64,000 nucleotides of DNA, taken from the NCBI GenBank assembly GCA_951799425.1, contig OX637393.1, positions 19,177,744 through 19,241,743 of the forward strand. Reading direction: 5' to 3'. This stretch comes from Ilex aquifolium (taxonomy: Eukaryota; Streptophyta; Magnoliopsida; Aquifoliales; Aquifoliaceae). This document shows positions 54,877-64,000 of the stretch, one piece after another; position 1 is the stretch's first letter; each line of letters starts with the position of its first letter. The notes beneath the pieces were generated by a model. The model had not been told where the DNA came from and did not search any database. It saw only the letters and a list, made by a program, of their open reading frames with translations. A program made the position numbers and the translations under genes.

Positions 54877-57364
54877 TAACGCAGCGGAATAACAAAATAC
54901 TAGACTTTACATGATCTCAAAATAATTTCTCTAGTCTAGTACAAAAGAAACTTATAGCTCTACATGTCCACCTCGGGATCTAGATTCCCCTCGGGTGGGG
55001 CCTCCCAATGCACGGGTTCCTCGACTCCCGCCGCCTCCTCAAGGGTAAAATCTGAAAAGGTTTATATGTAAGGGGTGAGCACGAAGCTCTGTAGGAAAAT
55101 CCTCTCAAACTCGAACAAGGTTTAGAAAAGTATAGAAAATGGTCGGTCTCATTTTTCAACATAACATAGATATACAATTTGAAATAAAACAGTGACATTT
55201 CAAACAGATCTCAGGTTTATGTAAAAACAGTAATTAAATGAATAAACGAGCACAACGTAAAAATAATAATCGGTTTCACCATAAACAATTTCCAACAAGT
55301 CTTTTGGGCAGGCGGCATACTTAACAGTAACCTCCACCCCCTCAAGGTTCTCTTTGGCAGGTAGCATACTTAACAGTAACCTCCACCCCCTCCATGTTAT
55401 CTTTGTTTCTCAAGCATCCTTACAAGGAACCTCCTGAGAAGGAAGGAGCATCCTTACAAGGGACCTCTCACTCATCACGGTATTGTTTCTCAAGTATCCT
55501 TACCGGGAACCTCTTGAGAAGGAATGAGCATCCTTACAAGGAACCTCTCACCCATGTTCATTCCAACAACCATACAAGAACATATCATACCAACAATCAT
55601 CACACATAACCAACGATTCCATAATCCCCAATTTACAAGCAATTTTTTCAAAGATCCACAAATCCATTATGAGGCAATTTCAATAAACAATTAGGAAAAT
55701 ACAAGAGATCGTAACCACGTCATTTTACTACTCAACACAAATCACTATGGTTTAGAAATCACTAACGAAGAACACATTTAAGAAGAAAATCCATCATTTT
55801 CAAATACTAGGGTTTTTAAGACAAGAAAAGAGATTTCATGGGTATTCAACCATAACTTTGTTCAAGCATGTAATCTTTGCAAAAAGACTAAGAGAGGAAA
55901 TCAATAGCATATATAATCTTTGAAGTAAAACATGGGCATTTTACAACGGATTTCAAGTTTAAGTAGCAATAGTAATAGAAATGAACAATAACAATCAAGT
56001 TCCAATAAACATCCATTTCCCACACATGATATAAGATTGTCCTCCCCGGCATGAGCATCCTTACAAGGAACCTCTCACCCTCAAGGTTTGGTTTCTCAAG
56101 CATCCTTACAAGGAACCTCTTGAGAAAATCACATACTATCCTCTTTTGGCATGAGCATCCTTACAAGGAACCTCTCACCCTCAAGGCTTGGTTTCTCAAG
56201 CATCCTTACAAGGAACCTCTTGAGAATGAATGAGCATCCTTACAAGGAACCTCTCACTCATGTTTGTCCAAACAACCATACAAGAATACAATATCAAATA
56301 TTCTCTCAAATACCCAACAATTCCACAAGTCTCCTATTTACAAGCAATTTCCAAGAAAAATTCCCAATTCTCACAAGTGATATCTTCAAATAGGGCAATT
56401 TAAAGAGAAACATGCAAGAGATCATTATCAATATCATTATATTACTCAACACAAAGCTCTAGAGTTTTCAACACCAAGATTTAGTGAATATTGAGAGAGA
56501 AATCCCCATTCCTCAAAAACTAGGGTTTTTATGGTTCTCCCACCAATACTTTACTCAAAACATGATAAAGGTTGCAAGAATATTAAGAAACAAGTAACCC
56601 ATAGCAAATACATATGATTAAGAGTCAAAACATACATATAAATTAACCCTAACATCAATGAACAAGAATGGAAGAAAACCTCTACCTTGAAATCAAGAAT
56701 TTCAAACCAAAGTCCAAGCTTTAGAGACTCTCTTTCTCCCTTTTCTTCTTCCCTTTATCTTCTCCTAGGGCTCTAAGAGATGTGGGTTGAGAGTGAAATG
56801 TATGAAATGAGATAAAATGTAATGTAAATGGGGTTTTAAACACAACTGCCCCGAATTTCACTGTTCATGGGTTGTTTTGACATTGCTTCGTTATTTGGGC
56901 ATAACTCTCTCATCCGAGCTCTGATTGAGATGATTCAAGATGCTATGGAACGCTAAGAAATAGTTCTACAACTTTAATGTTTTGAGTTTTGAGAGATATT
57001 GACTGCATCAAGGTCGAAATCGCGCTTGAAGTTGCAGTCAGTGCACTGTTCACGTGCATTGTTCACAACCTATTTCATCCCTTTTTCCATTTCCAATCCA
57101 TTCCTAAGCCAACCAAATCCATCCCAAACCTCTCCAACACATATTTCTACACCAAACCTATTTAATACAAGTTCTAGGACCTAAAATTTCATATTTTCAC
57201 TTATTAAAAACTAAATTTCAACTATTATTTCCACTAACATTTTAAATCTCTACTTTTTCAATCTACCAAATTCAAACACACATCACTACACATATCCACA
57301 TTTTTACATCAATTATTTACTATATATCTATATACATATATAAAAGAAAATGCGGGGTGTTACA
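54877..57364 (-). mobile_element. Y2: rearranged LTR of family Y
   Basis: Ends GGGGTGTTACA at 57364, i.e. the TGTAACACCCC start on the minus strand, like Y1; the other terminus (about 190 bp) is missing at the junction with E2. It contains a partial internal tandem duplication: 55150-55895 and 55900-56590 both match the same part of Y1, joined at ATAGCATATATAATC (about 55903). No CGTTCGAACG array is present. No TSD pair could be assigned. Confidence 0.8.
55308..56255. repeat. Interspersed short repeat GCATCCTTACAAGGAACCTC in Y2
   Basis: About nine copies in two blocks (55410-55550 and 56054-56255), alternating between ...CTCTCAC and ...CTCTTGAG endings. A separate duplicated motif (CATACTTAACAGTAACCTCC) lies at 55318-55390. 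The unit includes the short palindrome CCTTACAAGG (imperfect). Translations of this array are repetitive and not considered genes. Confidence 0.85.
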
Positions 57365-57911
57365 GGTTTAAATTTATCTGTTTTAAATTTATCTCTTTTG
57401 AATTTGTCTGTTTTGTATTTATTTGTTTCAATTTATTTATTTTGTACTTATCTGTTTCAATTTATCTGTTTTGTAGTGATGGCGGCTGGTGGTGGTGGGC
57501 AATGATGGTTGGTGGTGGTGGCGATGGTGGGTGGATATTGGGAGGTGGTAGGTGGCTATGGTAGTAGATGGTGGTGGGTGGTGGTAGCCATGGGTAGTGG
57601 TGGTTGGTGGTGGCGATAGGTGGCAACGAGTAATAGTGGTGGCAGTGGTGGGTGACGATGGTTGGTGGCGAGTGATGGGAGTTTGTAGTGATGGGTGGTA
57701 GTGAGCGAAAGTAGTGGTGAGTGGCAGCAGTAATGGTGGTGGTGGGGGTGGGTGGTAGGTATGGGTGGTGGCGATGGGTGGCAACTGGTAGTGGTGTAGT
57801 GGTTTGTGGCGATGGTGGGTGATGATGGTGGTGGGTAGCGATTTTGTGTGGTGGTGGCGCGCGGGTAGTGGTAGTGGGCGGCGATGATGGGTGGTGGTGT
57901 TGGGTGGTGTG
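57365..57911. repeat. Low-complexity block: T-rich 16-20-bp repeats, then GGTGGT-rich minisatellite
   Basis: 57365-57475 consists of variants of TTTATCTGTTTTAAATTTAT. 57480-57910 is strongly G-rich on the plus strand, built from GGTGGTGGTGG, GGGTGGTAG and GATGGTGG. No gene is supported; the Pro/His/Thr-rich minus frame is a product of composition. Confidence 0.85.
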
Positions 57912-58096
57912 TGATTAGTAGTTAAAATTAGCATATTACTATGCCTTTTTAAGACTAATTATACTTTGATGGAGTTTAAATAATGACATTTCAGGGCATA
58001 ATTTGTACAAGGGATCAAAGGCGATGGATATCAGACTTTCATGCAACACCATCATATTCTGGAGCAAAATTGGAAAAGCTTGGACCAAGGTAAGAA

Positions 58097-58400
58097 CGTT
58101 CGAACGCCAATCAACGTTCGAACGTTACCTTCAATCATGTGAAAACCAGATTGCTAAGACATGGCGTGTTGCAGCCAAGAAGGAAGACCCTGAGGTACTT
58201 GAGTACCACGTTCGAACGCCAATCAACGTTCGAACGTCCCCTGGAATTATTTGAGGACCATGATGATTCATGGAGTGTGGAAATGAACTTCACAGAAGAC
58301 CACAGGCCACTTGAGTGGGAAGGTCAGACCTCATCTGGCGTTCGAACACCCATCAAGCAAAGACAGAGACAACGTTCAAACACCAGACAACGTTCGAACG
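58097..58400. repeat. Palindrome array, CGTTCGAACG type (U1)
   Basis: Perfect units at 58097, 58115, 58209, 58227 and 58391 (start positions), plus decayed ones near 58339 and 58372. The two pairs step by exactly 18 bp, each enclosing CCAATCAA. About 185-490 bp from the unit start. Confidence 0.95.
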
Positions 58401-58495
58401 TTATCTGCAGACTGGCTGCAGAGTGGTTAGCTTTCACTTGGATTTGGGCGGTCATGCACTATTCCTTCACCCCCTCTTGTCTCCTCTTTCTTGCC

Positions 58496-58503
58496 TATAA
58501 ATA
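58496..58503 (+). promoter_or_regulatory. TATA box of U1
   Basis: TATAAATA in TTGCCTATAAATATTCCC, about 95 bp after the last palindrome. Confidence 0.65.
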
Positions 58504-59807
58504 TTCCCATTTTGGGAGAGTAAAGGGACTTGTAGAGAGCTTGATGGAGGCTTAGACTCCCACTCATATAGTTAAAGTTGTCTTATATTTACTTGTATCA
58601 AGGGAGATAGTTCATCTTTTGGGTGCGGATCACCCTCCAAAAATGACTAACTTTCTTCTACTTTCAATATATGTTTCATTCACTTCCATTGTTTGAGCTT
58701 CTTTCTTCCCTTAGAGGAGTGAAACTCTTCCACTTTTCTAGAGCTTTATCAAAACCGTGAAGGGTGGAACGTGATTCACTCATTCTTCGGGGAAAATCGG
58801 CTCCATATTTTAGTGTGTTTCACTTTGTAACTCCTCTACTTGGAGGGATGAGCATCACTCACTTTTCTAACTTTACCAAAGCCATGAAGAGTGAGTAGTT
58901 TCTCATTCACTCTTTAGTAAGAGGTGAAGGGCGTGTATAAATTATCAGGAAGTTATATTTGTGCATTTTATTTATGCTTACATGTTTTATATTCCCCTTG
59001 TTTATTGAATGATTGATTGCATCTAGCAAAACTAAGGTACTTTGTATAACTATGAGCACTTTCTATAACATAGATAACTCTTTCATAGAAAGACTCATCA
59101 GTTCAAGGCAAGTACCCCCGCTAGATCTTCATAACTATCCTTCAATCTTCACCATTATTGTGCTTCATTTAAAGAATGAAATATTAATGTCATGATTGGA
59201 TGTCTTGTAGAAACACTTGCTTGTTTGTAGACGGGTTTAGTCTCGGCATAGACAATTCTTGTAAACTTCTAGAAAGACATCGGAACCATGTTCTTAATTA
59301 TCACAGTCCATCTTTATCTTCCGATTAACTTACTGTTGACACGGGAGTTAATTGAGTTATCAAGCACAAATATACTAAACCGGATGATTAACTACATGTC
59401 CAGATTCTCGAACTAAAGAGTGACCTTTTTACATTTGTGCTATCTTATATTTTGTCTAGAAAACCTTCTTGGAAAGAATCTTATATTTTGTCCAGGATAT
59501 CCCATACATCACACAACTTCAAATCTCAAGGGTTACAATCACTAGGTCTCCACCACTGCTTATTTTGAAACACCAACAAGAGTTTCTTGTAGATTCGACT
59601 CCGGACTCAAACCGGATTATTACTGATTAGTACTTAAGTTTGACATATTATTATGACATTTTAAGACTAACTGTACTTTAATGGAGTTTAAGTGATGTCA
59701 TTTCAGGCCCTAAATTGAACAAGGACCCAAGAACAACAAGTACCACACTTGGATGCAACACCACCACATTAGAGCCAAAATTGGAGCAGCTTGGAGCACA
59801 GCCAGGA

Positions 59808-60169
59808 CGTTCGAACGCCAACTCACGTTCGAACGTCCACATTACACTGTAACAGACTCAACTGCTAAGAGAAGGCGTGTTGCAGTTAGGAAAGAAGACT
59901 GGAGCTCTGAAGCACTTGAGTGTCACGTTCGAACGCCAACTCACGTTCGAACGTGCACTTGAGTTGATGGAAGACCAGACTACTGCAAAGAGTTGGAACT
60001 GAACTTCACAGAAGACCAACAGACCACTCGAGTGAAAGGGTCAGAGCAAATCTGGCGTTCGAACGCCCTTAGTGCAAAAACAGAAGAAACGTTTGAACGG
60101 CAGTCAACGTTCGAACGCCCTTAGTGCAAAAACAGAAACAACGTTCGAACGCCAACTCACGTTCGAACG
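59808..60169. repeat. Palindrome array, CGTTCGAACG type (U2)
   Basis: Perfect units start at 59808, 59826, 59926, 59944, 60142 and 60160, in three pairs of 18-bp step with spacer CCAACTCA. Additional units lie near 60056 and 60106, and a decayed unit (CGTTTGAACG) near 60090. Confidence 0.95.
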
Positions 60170-60263
60170 TTCTCCACAGACTGGCAGCAGAGTTGTTGAC
60201 TGTTCACTTGGACTTGGGCGGCAAACACTATTCCCTCACCTCCTCTTGTCTCCTCCTCTTGCC

Positions 60264-60271
60264 TATAAATA
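60264..60271 (+). promoter_or_regulatory. TATA box of U2
   Basis: TATAAATA in TTGCCTATAAATACTCCCC, about 95 bp after the last palindrome pair. Confidence 0.65.
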
Positions 60272-61528
60272 CTCCCCTTGTTGGAGAGCTTTGGAGAGCC
60301 AAGTAGGAAGTAAGAAAGTTGATGGAGGCTTAGACTCCCACTCTCATTGTAGATTTAGCTTATTTTCCTTGTATGAAGTATTTATTTTAGAGATTAGTTT
60401 GGCTTTAGTCCAACATCTCCTGCTTGTTATAAAAGTAGTTTTATGCTTATGCTTATGTTTATGCTTTCATTTTACATGCATAGAAGAGAGATAGCTCACC
60501 TTTTGGTTGAGGAAGCAACCCTCCAATTCTTGGTTGAGGAAGCCACCCTCCAAATGTGACTAGCTTTCTTCTACTTTTATTGTTCATGCATTTCACTTTC
60601 ATTGCTTGAGCTTCTTTCTTTCTTAGAAGAGTGAAACTCTTCCACTTTTCTAGAGCTTTACCAAAGCCGTGAAGGGTGGAACGTGATTCACCCATTCTTT
60701 GTTAAAGATTGGCTCCGTGTTTGTTGTTACTTTATCTTTTAAGTTCTCTACTTGGAGGGATGAGCATCACTCACTTTTCTAGCTTTACCCAAGCCATGAA
60801 GAGTGAGTAGTTTCTCATTCACTCTTTAGTAAGAGGAGAAGGGCATGTATAAGTTATCCGGGAATCATATTTGTGCAATGTTTTTATGCTTAACGTTTAT
60901 TTCTTCTTGTTATTGGATGATTGATTGCATCTAGCAAAGCTAAGGTACTTTGTATAACTGTGAGCTCTTTCTATGACACAGATGACTCTTGCATAGAAAG
61001 ACTCATCAGTTCAAGGCAAGTACCCCGGCTAGATCCTCATGACTACCCTTCAATCCTCCCCCTTATTGTACTTCATTTAAAGAATGGAATATTAATATCA
61101 TGATTGGATGTCGTGTAGAAACACTTGCTTGTTTGTAGACGGGTTAAGTCTCGGCACAGACAATTCTTGTAAACTTCTAGAAAGACATCGGAATCATGTT
61201 CTTAATTCTCACAATCCATCTTTATCTTCCGATTAACTTGCTGTTGACACAGGAGTTAATTGAGTTATCAAGCACAATTATGACAAACCGGATAACTAAC
61301 TACATGTCCAGATCTTTGCACTAAAGAGTGACTCTTTTTAATTAGCACTTATCTCTTATTTTGTTAAGAAAATCCTCTTGGAAAGAATCTTATATTCTGT
61401 CCAGGAAAACTCATATCTCACAGCAAATCTCAAGGGTTACAATCAATAGGTCTCTACCACTGCTTGCCTTAGAAATATCAACAAAAGTTCTATGTGGATT
61501 CGACTCCGGACTCAAACAGGATTATTAC

Positions 61529-61681
61529 TACAGCTTGACCGCCTGCACTTGGGTGTACACATTTCGGATCAAGAACAATTACTACAGCTTGACCGCCTGC
61601 ACTTGGGTGTACACATTTCGGATCAAGAACAATTACTACAGTTTGACTGCCTGCACTTGGGTGTACACATTTCGGATCAAG
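61529..61681. repeat. 54-bp tandem repeat (2.8 copies)
   Basis: Copies at 61529-61582, 61583-61636 and 61637-61681 share CTTGACCGCCTGCACTTGGG and TACACATTTCGGATCAAG. The first two are identical by eye; the third has substitutions. Because 54 is a multiple of three, the reading frame stays open, but nothing suggests a gene. Confidence 0.95.
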
Positions 61682-61684
61682 TCA

Positions 61685-62825
61685 GTGTGGGGGTGGGGGT
61701 TGTGCGTGGTGGGGGGGGTTGGTGAATGGGGATGGCGGCGGTAGGATAATAATACAAATTTTTTTTTATTTCCTATTTTATCCCTAATTATTATAATAAA
61801 TTCAATTATACACGCCTATATACTTTCATTTAATTTTTTTTTCTATTTGAATTTCAACTTGTTTTGGACTGTTTTATAAGAACTTTTAAATTCTTTTGAC
61901 TCATTTATTAGTAGTACAGTTGCATACAATTTTCTATATCTTTATGAAGAAGTCAAGTATTATGCATGTCAAATTATTTTACACATGCACTTACCAAATT
62001 GAATTTCACAGTTAAATATATGTTATATTTTATTTTTTGGTATGCAATAATATAATAATATTATAAACGATCTAATTAATTTTATTTAAGAAAATAAAAA
62101 TTAATAATTCTATAATATAATTACATGTGCAAATGCCTAAAGAGGTTGAATAAATACCTAAATAAATGACAGATTAGATATTTAAAGACTTATAGAATAA
62201 ATTAATAATGAAATTTAGCAATAATTAGAATACAGACTAATTATTTGATACCTAATTTATTATTTAATTTAATTATACATATAATTCACATTTTTTTATA
62301 AAAAAAAATTTAAATTTATTTTCCGTGTCATGCATTGCTAATAAATATAAGAATGAGATAATAATGGAGTTTTTAAATAACCACTTTTATTAAATGTATT
62401 TTTCTCAACACTGTTTTTATGGACTTTTAATCTTAAAACTATCCAGATTAGACCTAGAGCCTAAAAAGTGTCCAAATGTAGATATTTTCTCATTAAAAAG
62501 AGAGGTAACAAAGTTTTAAATAATAAGGACAGTGCCATTGAAGATATGAAAAACTATAAGGTGCGTTAATGAATTTTTTCCTTTGTCATGATAAAAAGAT
62601 GAGAAATTTGGAGGTCGCTCCCCTTTGTGGACTTATTTGGTGATGAGTTCATCAAGAAAACTTGTTTAATATTAAATTCATTTTGATCTCCATTAACCAA
62701 AATACCTCTAGCAGTTATGTTTAATTAAAACAAATTTGAAAATTAACAACTCCTAAATTTTAGGAGTTTGAGTAAATAGTAACATGCTCATAAAAACAGT
62801 AATATGCTCACAAAAACAGTAACAT

Positions 62826-62826
<1 letters not shown>
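61685..62826. other. AT-rich sequence without recognised gene
   Basis: A short G-rich stretch at 61687-61730, then strongly AT-rich DNA. No ORF or transposon feature is supported. A 20-bp motif (AGTAACATGCTCATAAAAAC and variants) repeats about 2.5 times at 62777-62826. Confidence 0.7.

Positions 62827-62870
<44 letters not shown>
62827..62870. repeat. (AC)n microsatellite
   Basis: About 22 uninterrupted AC dinucleotides. Confidence 0.95.
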
Positions 62871-62871
<1 letters not shown>

Positions 62872-62872
<1 letters not shown>

Positions 62873-63600
62873 CTATATAATAAAGTAGCTAGATTTCTTT
62901 GTCTTTAGCTTTTCGCGGCTTAGATCGTTTGACAATTATTGATCTGACGGTTCTCATGCTAAATTTTCTAAGATTCCTATTGCTCATCTAACTCTCTTTA
63001 TATCTATCTTATACTCTCTCTCTCATATTATTATCTTATTTTTTTTGTTTCCCAAGTGTTATTTTTTATTATTTACTCCATAAAATATATGAAACTACAT
63101 GTTATACAATTATTTATTCCATAAAATTAATTCAAAGTTTTACATATCTAACAGCATGTATTTTGTCACTTGCTTCTTAATTTGTAAATAACACTTAATG
63201 TAAATAAAAAATAGCACACATTTTTCACGATTTGAGGATTTTTTTATCTGCGTTTCACATCTTTGATGGTTCTCATGCTAAATTTTTCTAAGATTCATAT
63301 TGCTCATCTAACTCTCTTTATATGTATTTTATACTCTCTCTCTCTCTCTCATATTATTATCTTATTTTTTTTGTTTCCCAAGTGTTATTTTTTATTATTT
63401 ACTCCATAAAACATATGAAACTACATGTTATACAATTATTTATTCCATAAAATTAATTCAAAGTTTTACATATCTAACATCATGCATTTTTTCACTTGCT
63501 TCTTAATTTGTAAATAACACTTAATGTAAATAAAAAATAGCACACATTTTTCACGATTTGAGAACTTTTTTATCTGCGTTTCACATCTTTGCCTCAAATT
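62872..63600 (+). mobile_element. Possible Helitron-like fragment
   Basis: Starts TCTATATAATAAAGTAGC after an A at the end of the microsatellite, which resembles the 5' ends of many plant Helitrons (TC start, A/T insertion context). I found no convincing CTRR end with hairpin, so the 3' limit is arbitrary. It contains the 319-bp tandem duplication. Confidence 0.25.
62949..63591. repeat. 319-bp tandem duplication (two near-identical copies)
   Basis: Copy 1 62949-63267 and copy 2 63268-63591 both start GGTTCTCATGCTAAATTT and end TTTCACATCTTTG. By eye there are few substitutions plus a longer CT run in copy 2, so the event is recent. Confidence 0.95.
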
Positions 63601-64000
63601 AGGTCTTAATTGATTCAGGGTCTAAATTTCTCTAAAATTCTCATTGACAATGGTTTTTATATAGATTATTTTTTTAGTTTTTTTAATGTTTGCTCTATTT
63701 GTTATAATTTTGGTACTAAATTTTGTAAATTTTTTCAAACTATCAATTTTTCAAAATTTTTTGTCAACTTTTTAATTTACTTTCACTTATTTTCATGCGA
63801 ACCAGAGATTTTTGAGTTTAACAAGTGGAGGTGAGCGATTTTCTTAAAAAAAAGGGGGGATGATCAATTGGTTTGGTTTAAGTATGTGTGGTCGAATCTT
63901 GACCAAAAGAAAATTTATCAGATGATATAGTAAGAGAAAAGACGCTATGTTATGAAAAAATCTGTATTTAAATTTTATGGGTTAAAATACAAATTTTTAA
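63592..64000. other. AT-rich terminal stretch
   Basis: No gene, repeat boundary or regulatory site recognised; an A-run followed by GGGGGG lies at 63847-63859. Confidence 0.6.

Larger units (their letters stand above)
57912..59623 (+). repeat. U1: LTR-like unit, 3' truncated (1712 bp)
   Basis: Starts TGATTAGTAG and ends GGATTATTAC, immediately followed by a second homologous unit. It has a CGTTCGAACG array, a TATA box and a downstream leader-like region. The 3' terminal part seen in U2 and V1 is missing. No coding region or PBS was seen. Confidence 0.7.
59624..61684 (+). repeat. U2: LTR-like unit with 3' repeat (about 2.06 kb)
   Basis: Homologous to U1 through most of its length. It ends with a triplicated 54-bp segment and a possible CA terminus at 61683-61684. 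The end resembles the V1 LTR 3' end (CGGACTCAAAC...CTTGGGTGTA). No PBS or coding region follows, so it is a solo or truncated LTR. Confidence 0.7.

Noticed and set aside
55394-56393. Small ORFs with repeated HPYKEPL text
   Set aside because: Translations of the short-repeat array in the Y2 LTR; no independent support.
57437-57934. 165-residue Pro/His/Thr-rich ORF on the minus strand
   Set aside because: Pure consequence of the GGTGGT minisatellite; no non-repetitive domain.
61361-61744. 127-residue plus-strand ORF with 18-residue repeats
   Set aside because: Created by the 54-bp tandem repeat at an LTR end, a multiple of three; no start context or conservation in U1.

Overview
The window is a block of nested LTR retrotransposons from a flowering-plant nuclear genome. 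I found no host gene, rRNA, tRNA gene, CRISPR array or bacterial feature. The plant assignment rests on primer-binding sites complementary to plant tRNA-Asp and initiator tRNA-Met, Athila-type and chromodomain-type Ty3/gypsy proteins, LTRs of 1.6-2.4 kb, and nesting several layers deep. I cannot name the species.

I use local family names. N is a non-autonomous family (LTR about 1.85 kb, tRNA-Asp PBS, one zinc-knuckle ORF): N1 1-3096 (-), N2 6201-12020 (+), N3 5126-22275 (-, interrupted). E is its Athila-like autonomous relative (LTR about 1.67 kb, gag-PR-RT-RNaseH-IN plus an accessory ORF): E1 22276-35221 (-) and E2 37481-54876 (+). X has an initiator-tRNA-Met PBS and an LTR of about 2.4 kb: X1 3267-37480 (+) and solo LTR X2 18006-20420. 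Z is a full-length chromodomain Ty3/gypsy element, 42257-51288 (-). Y (12036-14198; 54877-57364) and W (52294-54552) are LTRs distantly related to Z. V (27731-29451) and U1/U2 (57912-61684) are LTRs of another type.

Order of events read from target-site duplications (TSDs): X1 landed first. Its 5' LTR was then split at 5125/35222 by a 30-kb composite of N3 plus E1, bracketed by CACGC. That composite received N2, Y1 (CATCC), X2 (AACCT) and V1 (GTCTT). E2 cut X1's internal region at 37481 and was itself split by Z (TGAGG) and W (GCAGT). Both E copies are broken by stops, frameshifts and insertions. N2 is the youngest-looking copy, with about 9 mismatches counted by eye over 820 bp of LTR, and it keeps an intact 304-residue ORF. 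From 57365 to 64000 the sequence is low-complexity DNA, two abutting U LTRs, and AT-rich DNA with a near-perfect 319-bp tandem duplication.

The most notable signal is a set of short perfect palindromes (GTACCGGTAC, CCTACCGGTAGG, CGTTCGAACG) arranged in small arrays inside the LTRs of several families. Within an array they repeat at fixed steps (mostly 13 bp, or 18 bp for the last). They usually lie in the 5' part of the LTR, in three LTRs just upstream of a TATA box. The palindrome type is exchanged between families and even between copies of one family at the same LTR position, and one array lies inside E1 upstream of the accessory ORF. This looks like a modular, exchangeable cis-element system; its function is unknown.
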